Source of the DNA: Tangfeifania diversioriginum
Lineage (GTDB): Bacteria > Bacteroidota > Bacteroidia > Bacteroidales > Prolixibacteraceae
Direction: 5' to 3'
Assembly (NCBI GenBank): GCA_945873105.1
Contig: CAMCBW010000021.1
Location: 27,845-91,844, forward strand
DNA length: 64,000 nucleotides
Position numbers and translations under genes: made by a program. Shown here piece by piece: positions 27,825 through 36,133 of the stretch. Each line of letters begins with the position of its first letter. Within the stretch, counting starts at the first letter, position 1. The notes under the pieces were generated by a model. That model saw nothing but the letters and a program-made list of their open reading frames with translations, had not been told where the DNA came from and did not search any database.

Positions 27825-28715
27825 ATGATGAACAAAACTAATTTCAATACCTTACTATTCTTGCTTTCACTCCTCTTCCTCCAATCTTGCCATGTAAGTG
27901 AGAAACTGCTCATTGGTGGCTGTGGCTGGGACAAGGTGGCCATAGTTGATAAAAAAACAGAGGCAATCGAATGGATTCACCAACTCAACAAGGGGGATGA
28001 TTGCAACGATGTGGAGATCACCAAAGCCGGAAATGTTTTGTATGCCTACAAGGGGGGAGCCAGGTTGGTAACCAGGTCTCAGGAGGTAATATGGGACTAC
28101 AAGACGAAAAAGGGAGAGGAGCTTTACACCGCTACGGAACTGCCCTCTGGTGAATATCTCCTGGGTATCTGTGCCCATCCCTCACGGATCATCACACTCA
28201 ATGCCAATGGCATACAAACCAAAGAGCAAAACTTCGATTCGGGCGTTGCCAATGTACATGGTCAGTTCCGGCAGATATACCCTACGGCCAACCATACTTA
28301 CCTGATTCCACTCATGGGAAAGGGCGAGGTCATCGAACTGACTCAAACAGGTGAAGTCATCCGCAGAATAGCAGTAGGGGGCAATCCATTTTCGGTCAAA
28401 GTGTTGAAGGATGGAAGCTGGCTGGTGGCCTGTGGAGATGCGCACAAGTTTGTAGTGGTGGATCCTGGTAAGCAAACGGTTACGAAAACCTTATCTGCCA
28501 GTGACCTGACCAGTGTCTCCCTTCTTTTCGTGGCAGAACCGTTCTGTTACAAGAACGGGAATGTACTGGTGGCCAACTGGAATGGACACAGCAAGGATAA
28601 AACACAACCCAAACTGATTGAATTTGATTCGAAAAATCTGGTAGTCTGGAAGATGGCACCCAATGAGGCCATTTCGAATATTTCGGCAGTACATTCATTC
28701 AGAGGAAAAAAATAA
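27825..28715 (+). CDS. Beta-propeller (PQQ-like fold) lipoprotein
   Basis: The start is set at ATG 27825 (or the adjacent ATG 27828), which opens a lipoprotein signal (LFLQSCHVS, Cys22); longer upstream starts would run through repeat-like DNA. The 296-residue mature protein shows regular WD/PQQ-like blades (IEWIHQLNKGDDCNDVEITK, ITLNANGIQTKEQN, VIELTQTGEVIRR, LKDGSWLVACGDAHKFVVVD, LIEFDSKNLVVWKM). There are no CXXCH motifs. It ends 9 bases before the first GH106 gene, so it links the haem/kinase run to the glycosidase run. It may scaffold the HzsA-related proteins. Confidence 0.7.
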   Translation: MMNKTNFNTLLFLLSLLFLQSCHVSEKLLIGGCGWDKVAIVDKKTEAIEWIHQLNKGDDCNDVEITKAGNVLYAYKGGARLVTRSQEVIWDYKTKKGEELYTATELPSGEYLLGICAHPSRIITLNANGIQTKEQNFDSGVANVHGQFRQIYPTANHTYLIPLMGKGEVIELTQTGEVIRRIAVGGNPFSVKVLKDGSWLVACGDAHKFVVVDPGKQTVTKTLSASDLTSVSLLFVAEPFCYKNGNVLVANWNGHSKDKTQPKLIEFDSKNLVVWKMAPNEAISNISAVHSFRGKK

Positions 28716-28724
28716 ACCACCAAC

Positions 28725-31703
28725 ATGATCAAGCACACTTGTCACTCCTTGCTTTTGCTGAGTTTAATTCTGGTATCCATCGGTGGTGCTGCACAAACAT
28801 CTTCAAAATCATACGATAATCTTGAATCTCGTTTCCTAAATCCGCCAACCTCGGTCAAACCCTACGTCTGGTGGCATTGGATGGGACCCAACTTTTCGAA
28901 AGAGGGAATTACCAAAGATTTGGAAGCTATGAAAGCAGAAGGAATTGGCGGTGCGACCATTTTTAATCTTTCTTCGGCCGTGCAGGAGTCGCACGCCCCC
29001 ACCCTGAACAACCCCTGGCCGGAGCGGTATTACCGCAGCCCGGCCTATTGGGAGGCCATCCGGTTTGCGGCATCAGAGGCGCAGCGACTTGGGTTGGAGA
29101 TTGGGCTCCACAACACAGTTGGTTATTCCACGACCGGCGGTCCATGGATTGATGAGGAGCGCAGTATGCAGAGACTAACCTGGAGCGATACCACCGTGAC
29201 GGGGGGAGGCGAACTCACCCTTCAACTTAAAATGCCGGCCCTGGTGGCGGATGAGGGATGGGGAAAGACCGGGAGAAAGGTCTCTTTTTACAGGGATGTT
29301 GCCGTACTTGCCGTCCCTGCAGGTAAAAAGGAGATAGGTTTAGACGATGTTCGGAACTTATCGGCCTCCTACAACGGGGCCACAGGATTGAAGTGGAGCG
29401 TCCCTGCCGGGAAATGGATCATCTACCGCATGGGCCATGCCTCCACCGGAAGACCGCCTCATCCCATTCCGGATGACCTGTTGGGGAAAGCCCTGGAAGC
29501 CGACAAAATGAGCAAGGAGCAGAGCAACTTTCACTGGAAATCAGTGCTGGATCCTTTCAAGGAGCACCTGGGTGAATACATGGGCAAATCGTTCAATCAC
29601 ATGTTGATTGACAGTTATGAAGCGGGAAACCAAAACTGGACCCCCGGCTTTCGGGAAGAATTTATCAAAAGGAAAGGTTACGATCCGATCCCCTGGCTGG
29701 CTACCTTCTGCCAGACTGTCGGAACAAACAAGGAAAGCAAAGATCGCAGAACGGTTGGTGATGCCGGTCAAACTGCTCGTTTTGACTGGGATTACCGGGA
29801 TGTAATCGACCAGCTGTTTTATGAAAATGGATGGAATATTGGCCAACAAAGACTTAAGGAGGCTGGTCTGAAGTTGCAAATGGAACCTTACGGGGGGCCT
29901 TTCAATACCCCACAGGGCGTGGCTTTGTCCGATCTGCCCATGGCCGAATTTTGGACGGCTGGAATCGGTGGCATCAACAGCGCAGTCCCTGCATCGGCAA
30001 GGGCGGCGGGAAAAACTGTGGTTGGTGCCGAAGCCTTTACGGGACGTCCGGAGGTGAGTCAGTTTACCGAAGATCCTGCTTTTCTGAAATCCACAGCAGA
30101 CAAGGTCTTTGCACAGGGAATCAACCGCATGATTTTGCACCACTGGGTTCACCAGCCTTTCGACGATCGCTACCAACCGGGGATGGGCATGGGTTGGTGG
30201 GGAACGCATTTTGGCCGCAACCAAACCTGGTTCGAACCCGGCAAGGCATTTTTCACCTACCTGGCACGCTGCCAGGCACTGCTGCAACAGGGCGAACAGC
30301 CAGCTGATTATTTGTGCGTGGATAAATTGCAGGGCTTTGCCGATTTGATGGCATCTGCCGACTTTCTCAAGCAAAAAATGAAAGTTGTAAATGGGCAGGT
30401 TTTGTTACCGACTGGTAGAAGCTACCGGTTCATTGCCTTCAGCGACAGTGTCATGTTGCCCGAAATAGCCCTTAAAATCAAGGAACTGGTTGCTGCAGGG
30501 GCTACGGTGGTTTCGCCAAAACCATTAAAATCACCCAGCCTGAAAAATTATCCGAAATGTGATTCAGAACTAAATAAAATTGCAGAGGAAGTTTGGGGCA
30601 AGGACAACCAAAACAGTTTTGGAAAGGGCTTCATTTTTACAAAATTGGAAGACGCTGTTCAGAAATTGGGCTTAAACGAGGTTTTTCAGGTCGATCTATC
30701 CACGCCAGGCGAAGTAAAAATAGCTCACCGTCATTCGGCAAATACGGATATCTTCTTTGTGTCAAATCAATCAGAAAAAGCGCGGACGATAAATGTCACC
30801 TTCCGGATTTCAGGAAAGCAACCCGAATTGTGGCAGGCCGAAAACGGAAACATCTCAGATGCGCCTGTTTGGAGCGAAAATGTTGGAAGAACAACAGTTA
30901 GCCTAAACCTGAAAGGCATTCAATCGGTATTTGTGGTTTTCCGGAAAACGGCTTCAAAGTCCGATCATTTGGTTTCAGTGACTACAAAAGATTCGGATGA
31001 ATCTTGGATTATTCAGAACAGCGAGAGCGGATCGCCTGTTTTGCGGTCTGCCGAACCCCTCACCGCAGCAATTGTTTACGCTTCTGGAAAACAAAAGAAA
31101 ATAGAGGTCAAACCCAATACTCCGGTCGAATTGTCCGGTTCTTGGACCGTCGCATTTGATCCCAAAATTGACCGGAAGTTTGAACTGGAATTCCCGGTAT
31201 TGATCGATTTCAGCAAGCACAGCAGCAAATCGGTTAATTATTTTGCCGGAACAGCCACTTACCGCAAAAAAATCGCAATGAGTCCGGCATCGTTGAAGGG
31301 GCGTACGATACTTGATTTGGGTGAGATGAACGACATTGCAGAAGTTCATGTAAACGGGAGAAGTGCGGGTGTACTCTGGTATCCTCCCTATCGGGCAGAC
31401 ATTACCAGCCTCCTTGTTGAAGGTGAAAATCTGCTGGAGATATTGGTCACCAACAATTGGGCCAACCGCCTGATTGGCGATGAACAGGAACCTGTGGATT
31501 TCGAATGGGGAAAAGACCGGGGCGAAAAGATGGGAAGAGCCATGCTGGCTTATCCCGAATGGTTCGTTAAAAATCAACCCCGCCCTTCACAAGGCCGAAA
31601 GACCTTCTCGATCTGGTACTATTACCGAAAAGATAGTCCGCTAAAACCAGCGGGATTGGTTGGACCCGTAAGATTGGTGACAGAATCGGAAGTCAAATTG
31701 TAA
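28725..31703 (+). CDS. GH106-family alpha-L-rhamnosidase (copy 1)
   Basis: The 992-residue exported enzyme (signal ending GGAAQ) matches the GH106 layout. The catalytic part has VWWHWMGPNFSKEGITKDLE (about residues 48-67), IGLHNTVGYSTTGGPW, MLIDSYEAGNQNWTPGFREE, KLQMEPYGGPFN and TVVGAEAFTGRPEVSQF, which hold the acidic catalytic residues of the family. A C-terminal galactose-binding-like jelly roll follows (about 860-990: LGEMNDIAEVHVNGRSAGVL, NWANRLIGDEQEP). It should cleave terminal alpha-L-rhamnose from a complex glycan in the periplasm. It shares this design with the second GH106 at 42813. The GH95-like gene starts 12 bases downstream. Confidence 0.85.
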   Translation: MIKHTCHSLLLLSLILVSIGGAAQTSSKSYDNLESRFLNPPTSVKPYVWWHWMGPNFSKEGITKDLEAMKAEGIGGATIFNLSSAVQESHAPTLNNPWPERYYRSPAYWEAIRFAASEAQRLGLEIGLHNTVGYSTTGGPWIDEERSMQRLTWSDTTVTGGGELTLQLKMPALVADEGWGKTGRKVSFYRDVAVLAVPAGKKEIGLDDVRNLSASYNGATGLKWSVPAGKWIIYRMGHASTGRPPHPIPDDLLGKALEADKMSKEQSNFHWKSVLDPFKEHLGEYMGKSFNHMLIDSYEAGNQNWTPGFREEFIKRKGYDPIPWLATFCQTVGTNKESKDRRTVGDAGQTARFDWDYRDVIDQLFYENGWNIGQQRLKEAGLKLQMEPYGGPFNTPQGVALSDLPMAEFWTAGIGGINSAVPASARAAGKTVVGAEAFTGRPEVSQFTEDPAFLKSTADKVFAQGINRMILHHWVHQPFDDRYQPGMGMGWWGTHFGRNQTWFEPGKAFFTYLARCQALLQQGEQPADYLCVDKLQGFADLMASADFLKQKMKVVNGQVLLPTGRSYRFIAFSDSVMLPEIALKIKELVAAGATVVSPKPLKSPSLKNYPKCDSELNKIAEEVWGKDNQNSFGKGFIFTKLEDAVQKLGLNEVFQVDLSTPGEVKIAHRHSANTDIFFVSNQSEKARTINVTFRISGKQPELWQAENGNISDAPVWSENVGRTTVSLNLKGIQSVFVVFRKTASKSDHLVSVTTKDSDESWIIQNSESGSPVLRSAEPLTAAIVYASGKQKKIEVKPNTPVELSGSWTVAFDPKIDRKFELEFPVLIDFSKHSSKSVNYFAGTATYRKKIAMSPASLKGRTILDLGEMNDIAEVHVNGRSAGVLWYPPYRADITSLLVEGENLLEILVTNNWANRLIGDEQEPVDFEWGKDRGEKMGRAMLAYPEWFVKNQPRPSQGRKTFSIWYYYRKDSPLKPAGLVGPVRLVTESEVKL

Positions 31704-31715
31704 ATACAGGTTGGT

Positions 31716-34184
31716 ATGAAAAAATTTTTTCTGCTGATTTTATTGACCATCGGAGTGTTAACCACATTTTCCCAAGGCTCATTCAACTCTTTCGAACGGG
31801 CAAAACTTCATTCGTTGACCTGCGATCGTCCGGCAACTGATTTTTTTGAAGGTGCGTTACTCGGGAATGGCGCCATGGGTGTGGTAGTTACCACCAGGCC
31901 CGATGGAGTGGTACTCTATTTCGGGCACAACAATGTATGGGATATTCGAATAGCTGAAAATAACCGCGAAAAGCTTGGAACTTTTAAAGAGGTTTTCAAT
32001 CGTGTAAAAGCAATTCCTGATACCTTGAAGGTGTTGACCGATGACCCGTGGTACCGTAAATACAGTTTAATGGCCGCTGAAAATTACCGAAAGCCTTATC
32101 CTCGGCCATTCCCATGCGGTTCGGTATTGTTGGGTTTCGACCGGCGGAAGGCTGAAATGATAGGGCATCGGCTCGATATTTCCAATGGGTTGTGTGAAGT
32201 TTTTTTGCTCACCAAAGCCCGGAAGAAGCTAACATTCCAGCTCTTCACCGATATGACCGCCGATCAGCTTTGGTTCCGTTTGGTGGATGAACAGGGTAAT
32301 CCGTGTGAGAATATTTTTGACCGTGTTAGGGTAATTCCCGATCCTTCCACACCAAAAGAATTTCCAAAGACAAGTATGGAGGAAGATTTGCCAAATGGAA
32401 GGTTGTCATTTCGCCAGACTTTGCCCTATTCCGAGCCGGAGAAGGCAGATACAGTAAAAGGGCATCTAAAAGACAAGGCCTTTCGGTTGCTCCTCGTCCT
32501 GAATAACAGCATGGAAAAGCAATCGCGCGTAAACTGGGACGGCAACAAGCAAGGAATGACCATGCTTGAAGCAGGTTTACAGAAAAAGTCTGGATTCGCC
32601 GGGTACATTATCCTTCAGGAAGGATTGAACGCAGCTATCTCAAGTCACCAACCCAGTTTTGCGACTCCTCAAGTAGCAGATTTTGTTCGAACAACCGAAA
32701 AAAATGAGCTGATATGGAAAGACTACTGGAATAAGTCGGGTATAAAACTGGGTGATCAGTTCTTGGAAAGGATGTGGTACCATAATCTCTACTTTTTCAA
32801 TTGCGCTACCAAGGCTGAAGCTACTACACCCGGCCTTTTTGCCAACTGGAGCTACAACAACATCGGTACCGCCTGGCATGGTGATTACCACATGAATTAC
32901 AACACCCAGCAACCTTTCTGGTTAACTTTTTCAAGCAACCATCTGGAGAAAAACCTTACGTATGTTGACCTGATTGAAAAGCTGATGCCTGTAAGTAAAA
33001 GCTGGGCAAAAGAATATTATGAGCTGCCGGGCGCCTATTTTCCACACAGTGCCTATCCGGTTGACATGACCATGAACGCCTATCCGGTTCCGACATGGGG
33101 CTGGGAGATTGCCGAAACACCCTGGGCGGTGCAGGGTTTATGGTGGCATTATTTGTATTCAGCAGATGTAGAATTCCTCAAAAACCGTGCATTTGAACCG
33201 TTGAAGGCTGCGGTTGAATTTCTGGTCGCTTACATGAAACGACCCGAAGCCAGCGGCCCACATTGGAAGGATGACAAATTCCACATTTTCCCAACGGTTC
33301 CTCCCGAATTGTATGGTCTTCGGCCTGGGTTCAAATTCAACTACGATTGCAATGCCGATTTGTCGTTGACCAAATTTGTTTTCAAGGCCTTTGTTGAAGC
33401 GACCAGCGTCTTAAATCTCGAAAAAACAGAAAAGAGTTTGCTTTCAGATGTGAAACTGATTTTGTCGCGCTTCCCTGAATATCCCACGGCCATTTCGAAA
33501 GAGTACGGTAAGGTGTTGGTTTCGGTTCCTGAAGAACACGATCAAGTCGTTTACAATGTTCCGAACTCCTTGTTTACAGCCTTCCCGGGCGAAGATCATG
33601 GTTTGAATTCAGACAGGGAGACCATGCAGATTTTGAAAAACACCTTCTACAACCAACAGAATGAAGGGGGTAATGATCTGGTATTTATCAATCTTCAGGC
33701 TGCACGTATCGGAATGCTCGATCTGGAACGCTTCAAACGCCAGGTCAACTATTGCCTGCTGCCCAACGGAACTGCATCCGACCGTGTGATGCAGGTTCAT
33801 GGTCGCTACAACGACACAACTCCGTATGGTTACATGGATAAAATGGGGATCTGGTTCGAGAATTTTGCCTTGCCGGTTGTTGTCAACGAATGCCTGATGC
33901 AAAGCTACAACGGTACTATCCGGATGTTTCCCAACTGGCCGATGGATAAGGATGCTGAATTTGAAAACCTGCGCGCTGCAGGCGCTTTTCTGGTTTCTGC
34001 ATCTCTGAAAAATGGACGTACAAATAGGATTGAAATTGTAAGTGAAGCAGGAGGATTCTTGAAGATCATTCTTCCATGGAAATCAGGAGGAACGATCATT
34101 CGGGGCACCGATAAAAAGGCAATTACAAACAATGCAATGGAAATAGAGACAACTAAGGGCGAAAAAATAACTTTTCAACCTTAA
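31716..34184 (+). CDS. GH95-like glycoside hydrolase, divergent
   Basis: The 822-residue exported protein (signal ending TTFSQG) has the GH95 pattern. The N-terminal super-sandwich opens with ATDFFEGALLGNGAMGVVVTT, and an alpha/alpha toroid contains the family's Asn-rich motif in the form DYHMNYNTQQPFW and PNWPMDKDAEFENLRAAGAF near the end. The classical NINTEMNYWP is replaced by MNYNTQQPFW. Substrate may therefore differ from alpha-1,2-L-fucosides; L-galactose- or rhamnose-related specificity is possible. It sits between the GH106 and a GH29 in what looks like one operon. Confidence 0.7.
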   Translation: MKKFFLLILLTIGVLTTFSQGSFNSFERAKLHSLTCDRPATDFFEGALLGNGAMGVVVTTRPDGVVLYFGHNNVWDIRIAENNREKLGTFKEVFNRVKAIPDTLKVLTDDPWYRKYSLMAAENYRKPYPRPFPCGSVLLGFDRRKAEMIGHRLDISNGLCEVFLLTKARKKLTFQLFTDMTADQLWFRLVDEQGNPCENIFDRVRVIPDPSTPKEFPKTSMEEDLPNGRLSFRQTLPYSEPEKADTVKGHLKDKAFRLLLVLNNSMEKQSRVNWDGNKQGMTMLEAGLQKKSGFAGYIILQEGLNAAISSHQPSFATPQVADFVRTTEKNELIWKDYWNKSGIKLGDQFLERMWYHNLYFFNCATKAEATTPGLFANWSYNNIGTAWHGDYHMNYNTQQPFWLTFSSNHLEKNLTYVDLIEKLMPVSKSWAKEYYELPGAYFPHSAYPVDMTMNAYPVPTWGWEIAETPWAVQGLWWHYLYSADVEFLKNRAFEPLKAAVEFLVAYMKRPEASGPHWKDDKFHIFPTVPPELYGLRPGFKFNYDCNADLSLTKFVFKAFVEATSVLNLEKTEKSLLSDVKLILSRFPEYPTAISKEYGKVLVSVPEEHDQVVYNVPNSLFTAFPGEDHGLNSDRETMQILKNTFYNQQNEGGNDLVFINLQAARIGMLDLERFKRQVNYCLLPNGTASDRVMQVHGRYNDTTPYGYMDKMGIWFENFALPVVVNECLMQSYNGTIRMFPNWPMDKDAEFENLRAAGAFLVSASLKNGRTNRIEIVSEAGGFLKIILPWKSGGTIIRGTDKKAITNNAMEIETTKGEKITFQP

Positions 34185-34242
34185 AGGTTTTTGAATTTTC
34201 AGGAAATGATTGATGTGGATTTAATCAAATAAAAACTAAAGT

Positions 34243-35913
34243 ATGCGATTCAATAAAATTGTCCGATTCGTTCTTTTATTTGTCTGTATATGGGGCTGTT
34301 CCAATTCGTCGTATAAAAAGGATGTTAATTCAGCAGCAAGCTTTCCGGAGCAACATGCTCCACGTTTGGAATGGTGGCAGCAGGCCCGTTTTGGTTTGTT
34401 TATTCATTACGGACCCGTTTCACTTTCAGGGAAGGAAATCGGTTGGTCACGTGGAAGTTCCATTCCGGTGGATCAATACGATAATTTGTACAAGGATTTT
34501 AATCCTGTTCTTTACAATGCCGACGAATGGGTCTCGGTTGCAAAAGCAGCAGGAATGAAGTACATCGTTTACACCTCCAAACATCACGATGGCTTTTGCA
34601 ATTGGGATACGCAGTACACCGATTACAACATCATGAATTCTCCTTTTAAACGGGACCTCATGGCAGAATTGGCCGAAGCCTGCAAAAAACAGGGAATGGC
34701 ACTGGGCTTTTATCATTCAACCTGCGACTGGCGTCATCCGGATTTTCCACTGACAAGCCCAGGCGGAACCGTGGTGAGGGAAGTTTTCAATTTAGATCGT
34801 TATACGGAATACCTGAAAAACCAGTCGGTAGAGATCATTAAAAAATATGGTCCTCTTCTGGTGATGTGGTACGATGTTCCCCAAAGGTTTGATTCCATTC
34901 GTGGTAAAAGCGTTATTAACAGTATTCGGGAAGTTGATCCCGGAATTGTGGTGAATAACAGGACCGGAGCAAAAGGTGATTTTGACACTCCGGAACAGCG
35001 GGTTGGCAGTTACCAGGATAAAAGGCCTTGGGAAACCTGCATGACCATCTGCCAGCAGTGGTCGTGGAAACCTAACGACAACATGAAATCTGCCGCCGAT
35101 GTGATCAGAATTCTTGTTCGCACGGTTGGCGGAGATGGGAATCTCCTGCTCAACGTTGGCCCGATGCCCGATGGTCGAATCGAACCGCGTCAGGTTGAAG
35201 TTTTGAAACAAGTGGGAGCCTGGCTTCAGAAAAACGGCGAGAGCATTTACGGAACACGCGGTGGCCCATGGAAACCCAATTCAACCCTGACCAGTACGCG
35301 TAAGGGGAGCAAGGTCTATCTGCACCTGTTACAATACAATATTGGAGAACTATGGTTGTCTGATCCTGGCTGCAAAGTCAAATCGACATCTTTTATCGGT
35401 GGTGGTCAGGTCAGGTTTGAGCAGCTTGATGGTAAATTGCATCTGACTTTTGATCAGGCTTTATTGGATCCAATGAGTTCGACCATCTGCCTTGAGCTTG
35501 ATGGCTCTGCAATGGATTTGCCTGCCATTTCCATTGGTGACTCCTTCGTGGCAACGGCATCAAATGTGTACAATGGAATGACTGACAGTTATGGCCCTCA
35601 GATGGCTTTCGACAACGACTCACAAACCCGCTGGGCCACCAATTCAGGCACAAAGCAGGCCTGGTTGGCCGTGGATTTGGGGAAGGAATACCCGGTTCAA
35701 CGTGTGCGCATCGATGAAGCCTATGCTTATCGGGTTCAAAAGTTTGAATTTCAGTACCGCAGCGGACAGGAATGGAAGACGATCTTTACCGGCCAGAAAA
35801 TTGGGATGGGCTTTGAGCAGACATTCGCCCCGGTTGTTGCACGGGAGTTTCGCCTCAATGTGCTCGACGCGACTGATGGGCCAACGATCATCGAATTAAA
35901 TCTTGGTATTTAG
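34243..35913 (+). CDS. GH29 alpha-L-fucosidase lipoprotein with C-terminal discoidin-like domain
   Basis: The 556-residue lipoprotein (CIWGCSN, Cys19) has the GH29 TIM barrel: WWQQARFGLFIHYGPVSL, YTSKHHDGFCNWDTQYTDYN, STCDWRHPDFPLT, and the nucleophile Asp211 in VMWYDVP. The active-site end segment RPWETCMTICQQWSWKP and GGDGNLLLNVGPMPDG follow. Residues about 430-556 form an F5/8-type C sugar-binding domain (MAFDNDSQTRWATNSG, WLAVDLGKEYPVQ). It removes alpha-L-fucose at the cell surface or in the periplasm. The gene is 58 bases after the GH95-like gene. It closely resembles the GH29 at 52253-53896. Confidence 0.92.
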   Translation: MRFNKIVRFVLLFVCIWGCSNSSYKKDVNSAASFPEQHAPRLEWWQQARFGLFIHYGPVSLSGKEIGWSRGSSIPVDQYDNLYKDFNPVLYNADEWVSVAKAAGMKYIVYTSKHHDGFCNWDTQYTDYNIMNSPFKRDLMAELAEACKKQGMALGFYHSTCDWRHPDFPLTSPGGTVVREVFNLDRYTEYLKNQSVEIIKKYGPLLVMWYDVPQRFDSIRGKSVINSIREVDPGIVVNNRTGAKGDFDTPEQRVGSYQDKRPWETCMTICQQWSWKPNDNMKSAADVIRILVRTVGGDGNLLLNVGPMPDGRIEPRQVEVLKQVGAWLQKNGESIYGTRGGPWKPNSTLTSTRKGSKVYLHLLQYNIGELWLSDPGCKVKSTSFIGGGQVRFEQLDGKLHLTFDQALLDPMSSTICLELDGSAMDLPAISIGDSFVATASNVYNGMTDSYGPQMAFDNDSQTRWATNSGTKQAWLAVDLGKEYPVQRVRIDEAYAYRVQKFEFQYRSGQEWKTIFTGQKIGMGFEQTFAPVVAREFRLNVLDATDGPTIIELNLGI

Positions 35914-35950
35914 CCAACCTACAAACAATACAAGGGAATTGCAGACAATT

Positions 35951-36133
35951 AAAGGTGATGAAGGTTTATTTGCGAGTTCCATGAGTATTTACTGATATAC
36001 AATAATTTAACTAATATATTTTTGAATGAAACGAGCATGGACTAAGTCAACAAAAGGTGATGTAAATCAATTTGCGAGTTCCATACGTACGAACAGATAT
36101 TCAATTATTTACCTATGATAATTACGCATGAAA
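35951..36133 (+). repeat. Tandem 102-bp duplication of the GH29 leader and start codon
   Basis: The segment 35951-36018 matches 36053-36120 without gaps (about three quarters identical by eye), including AAAGGTGATG and TTTGCGAGTTCCAT in both. The match extends to ATGAAAC at 36026 and at 36128, exactly 102 bases apart. The first ATG opens a 30-codon relict frame ending TGA at 36116-36118. So the 5' leader and the first codons of the following fucosidase gene have been duplicated. Confidence 0.75.
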
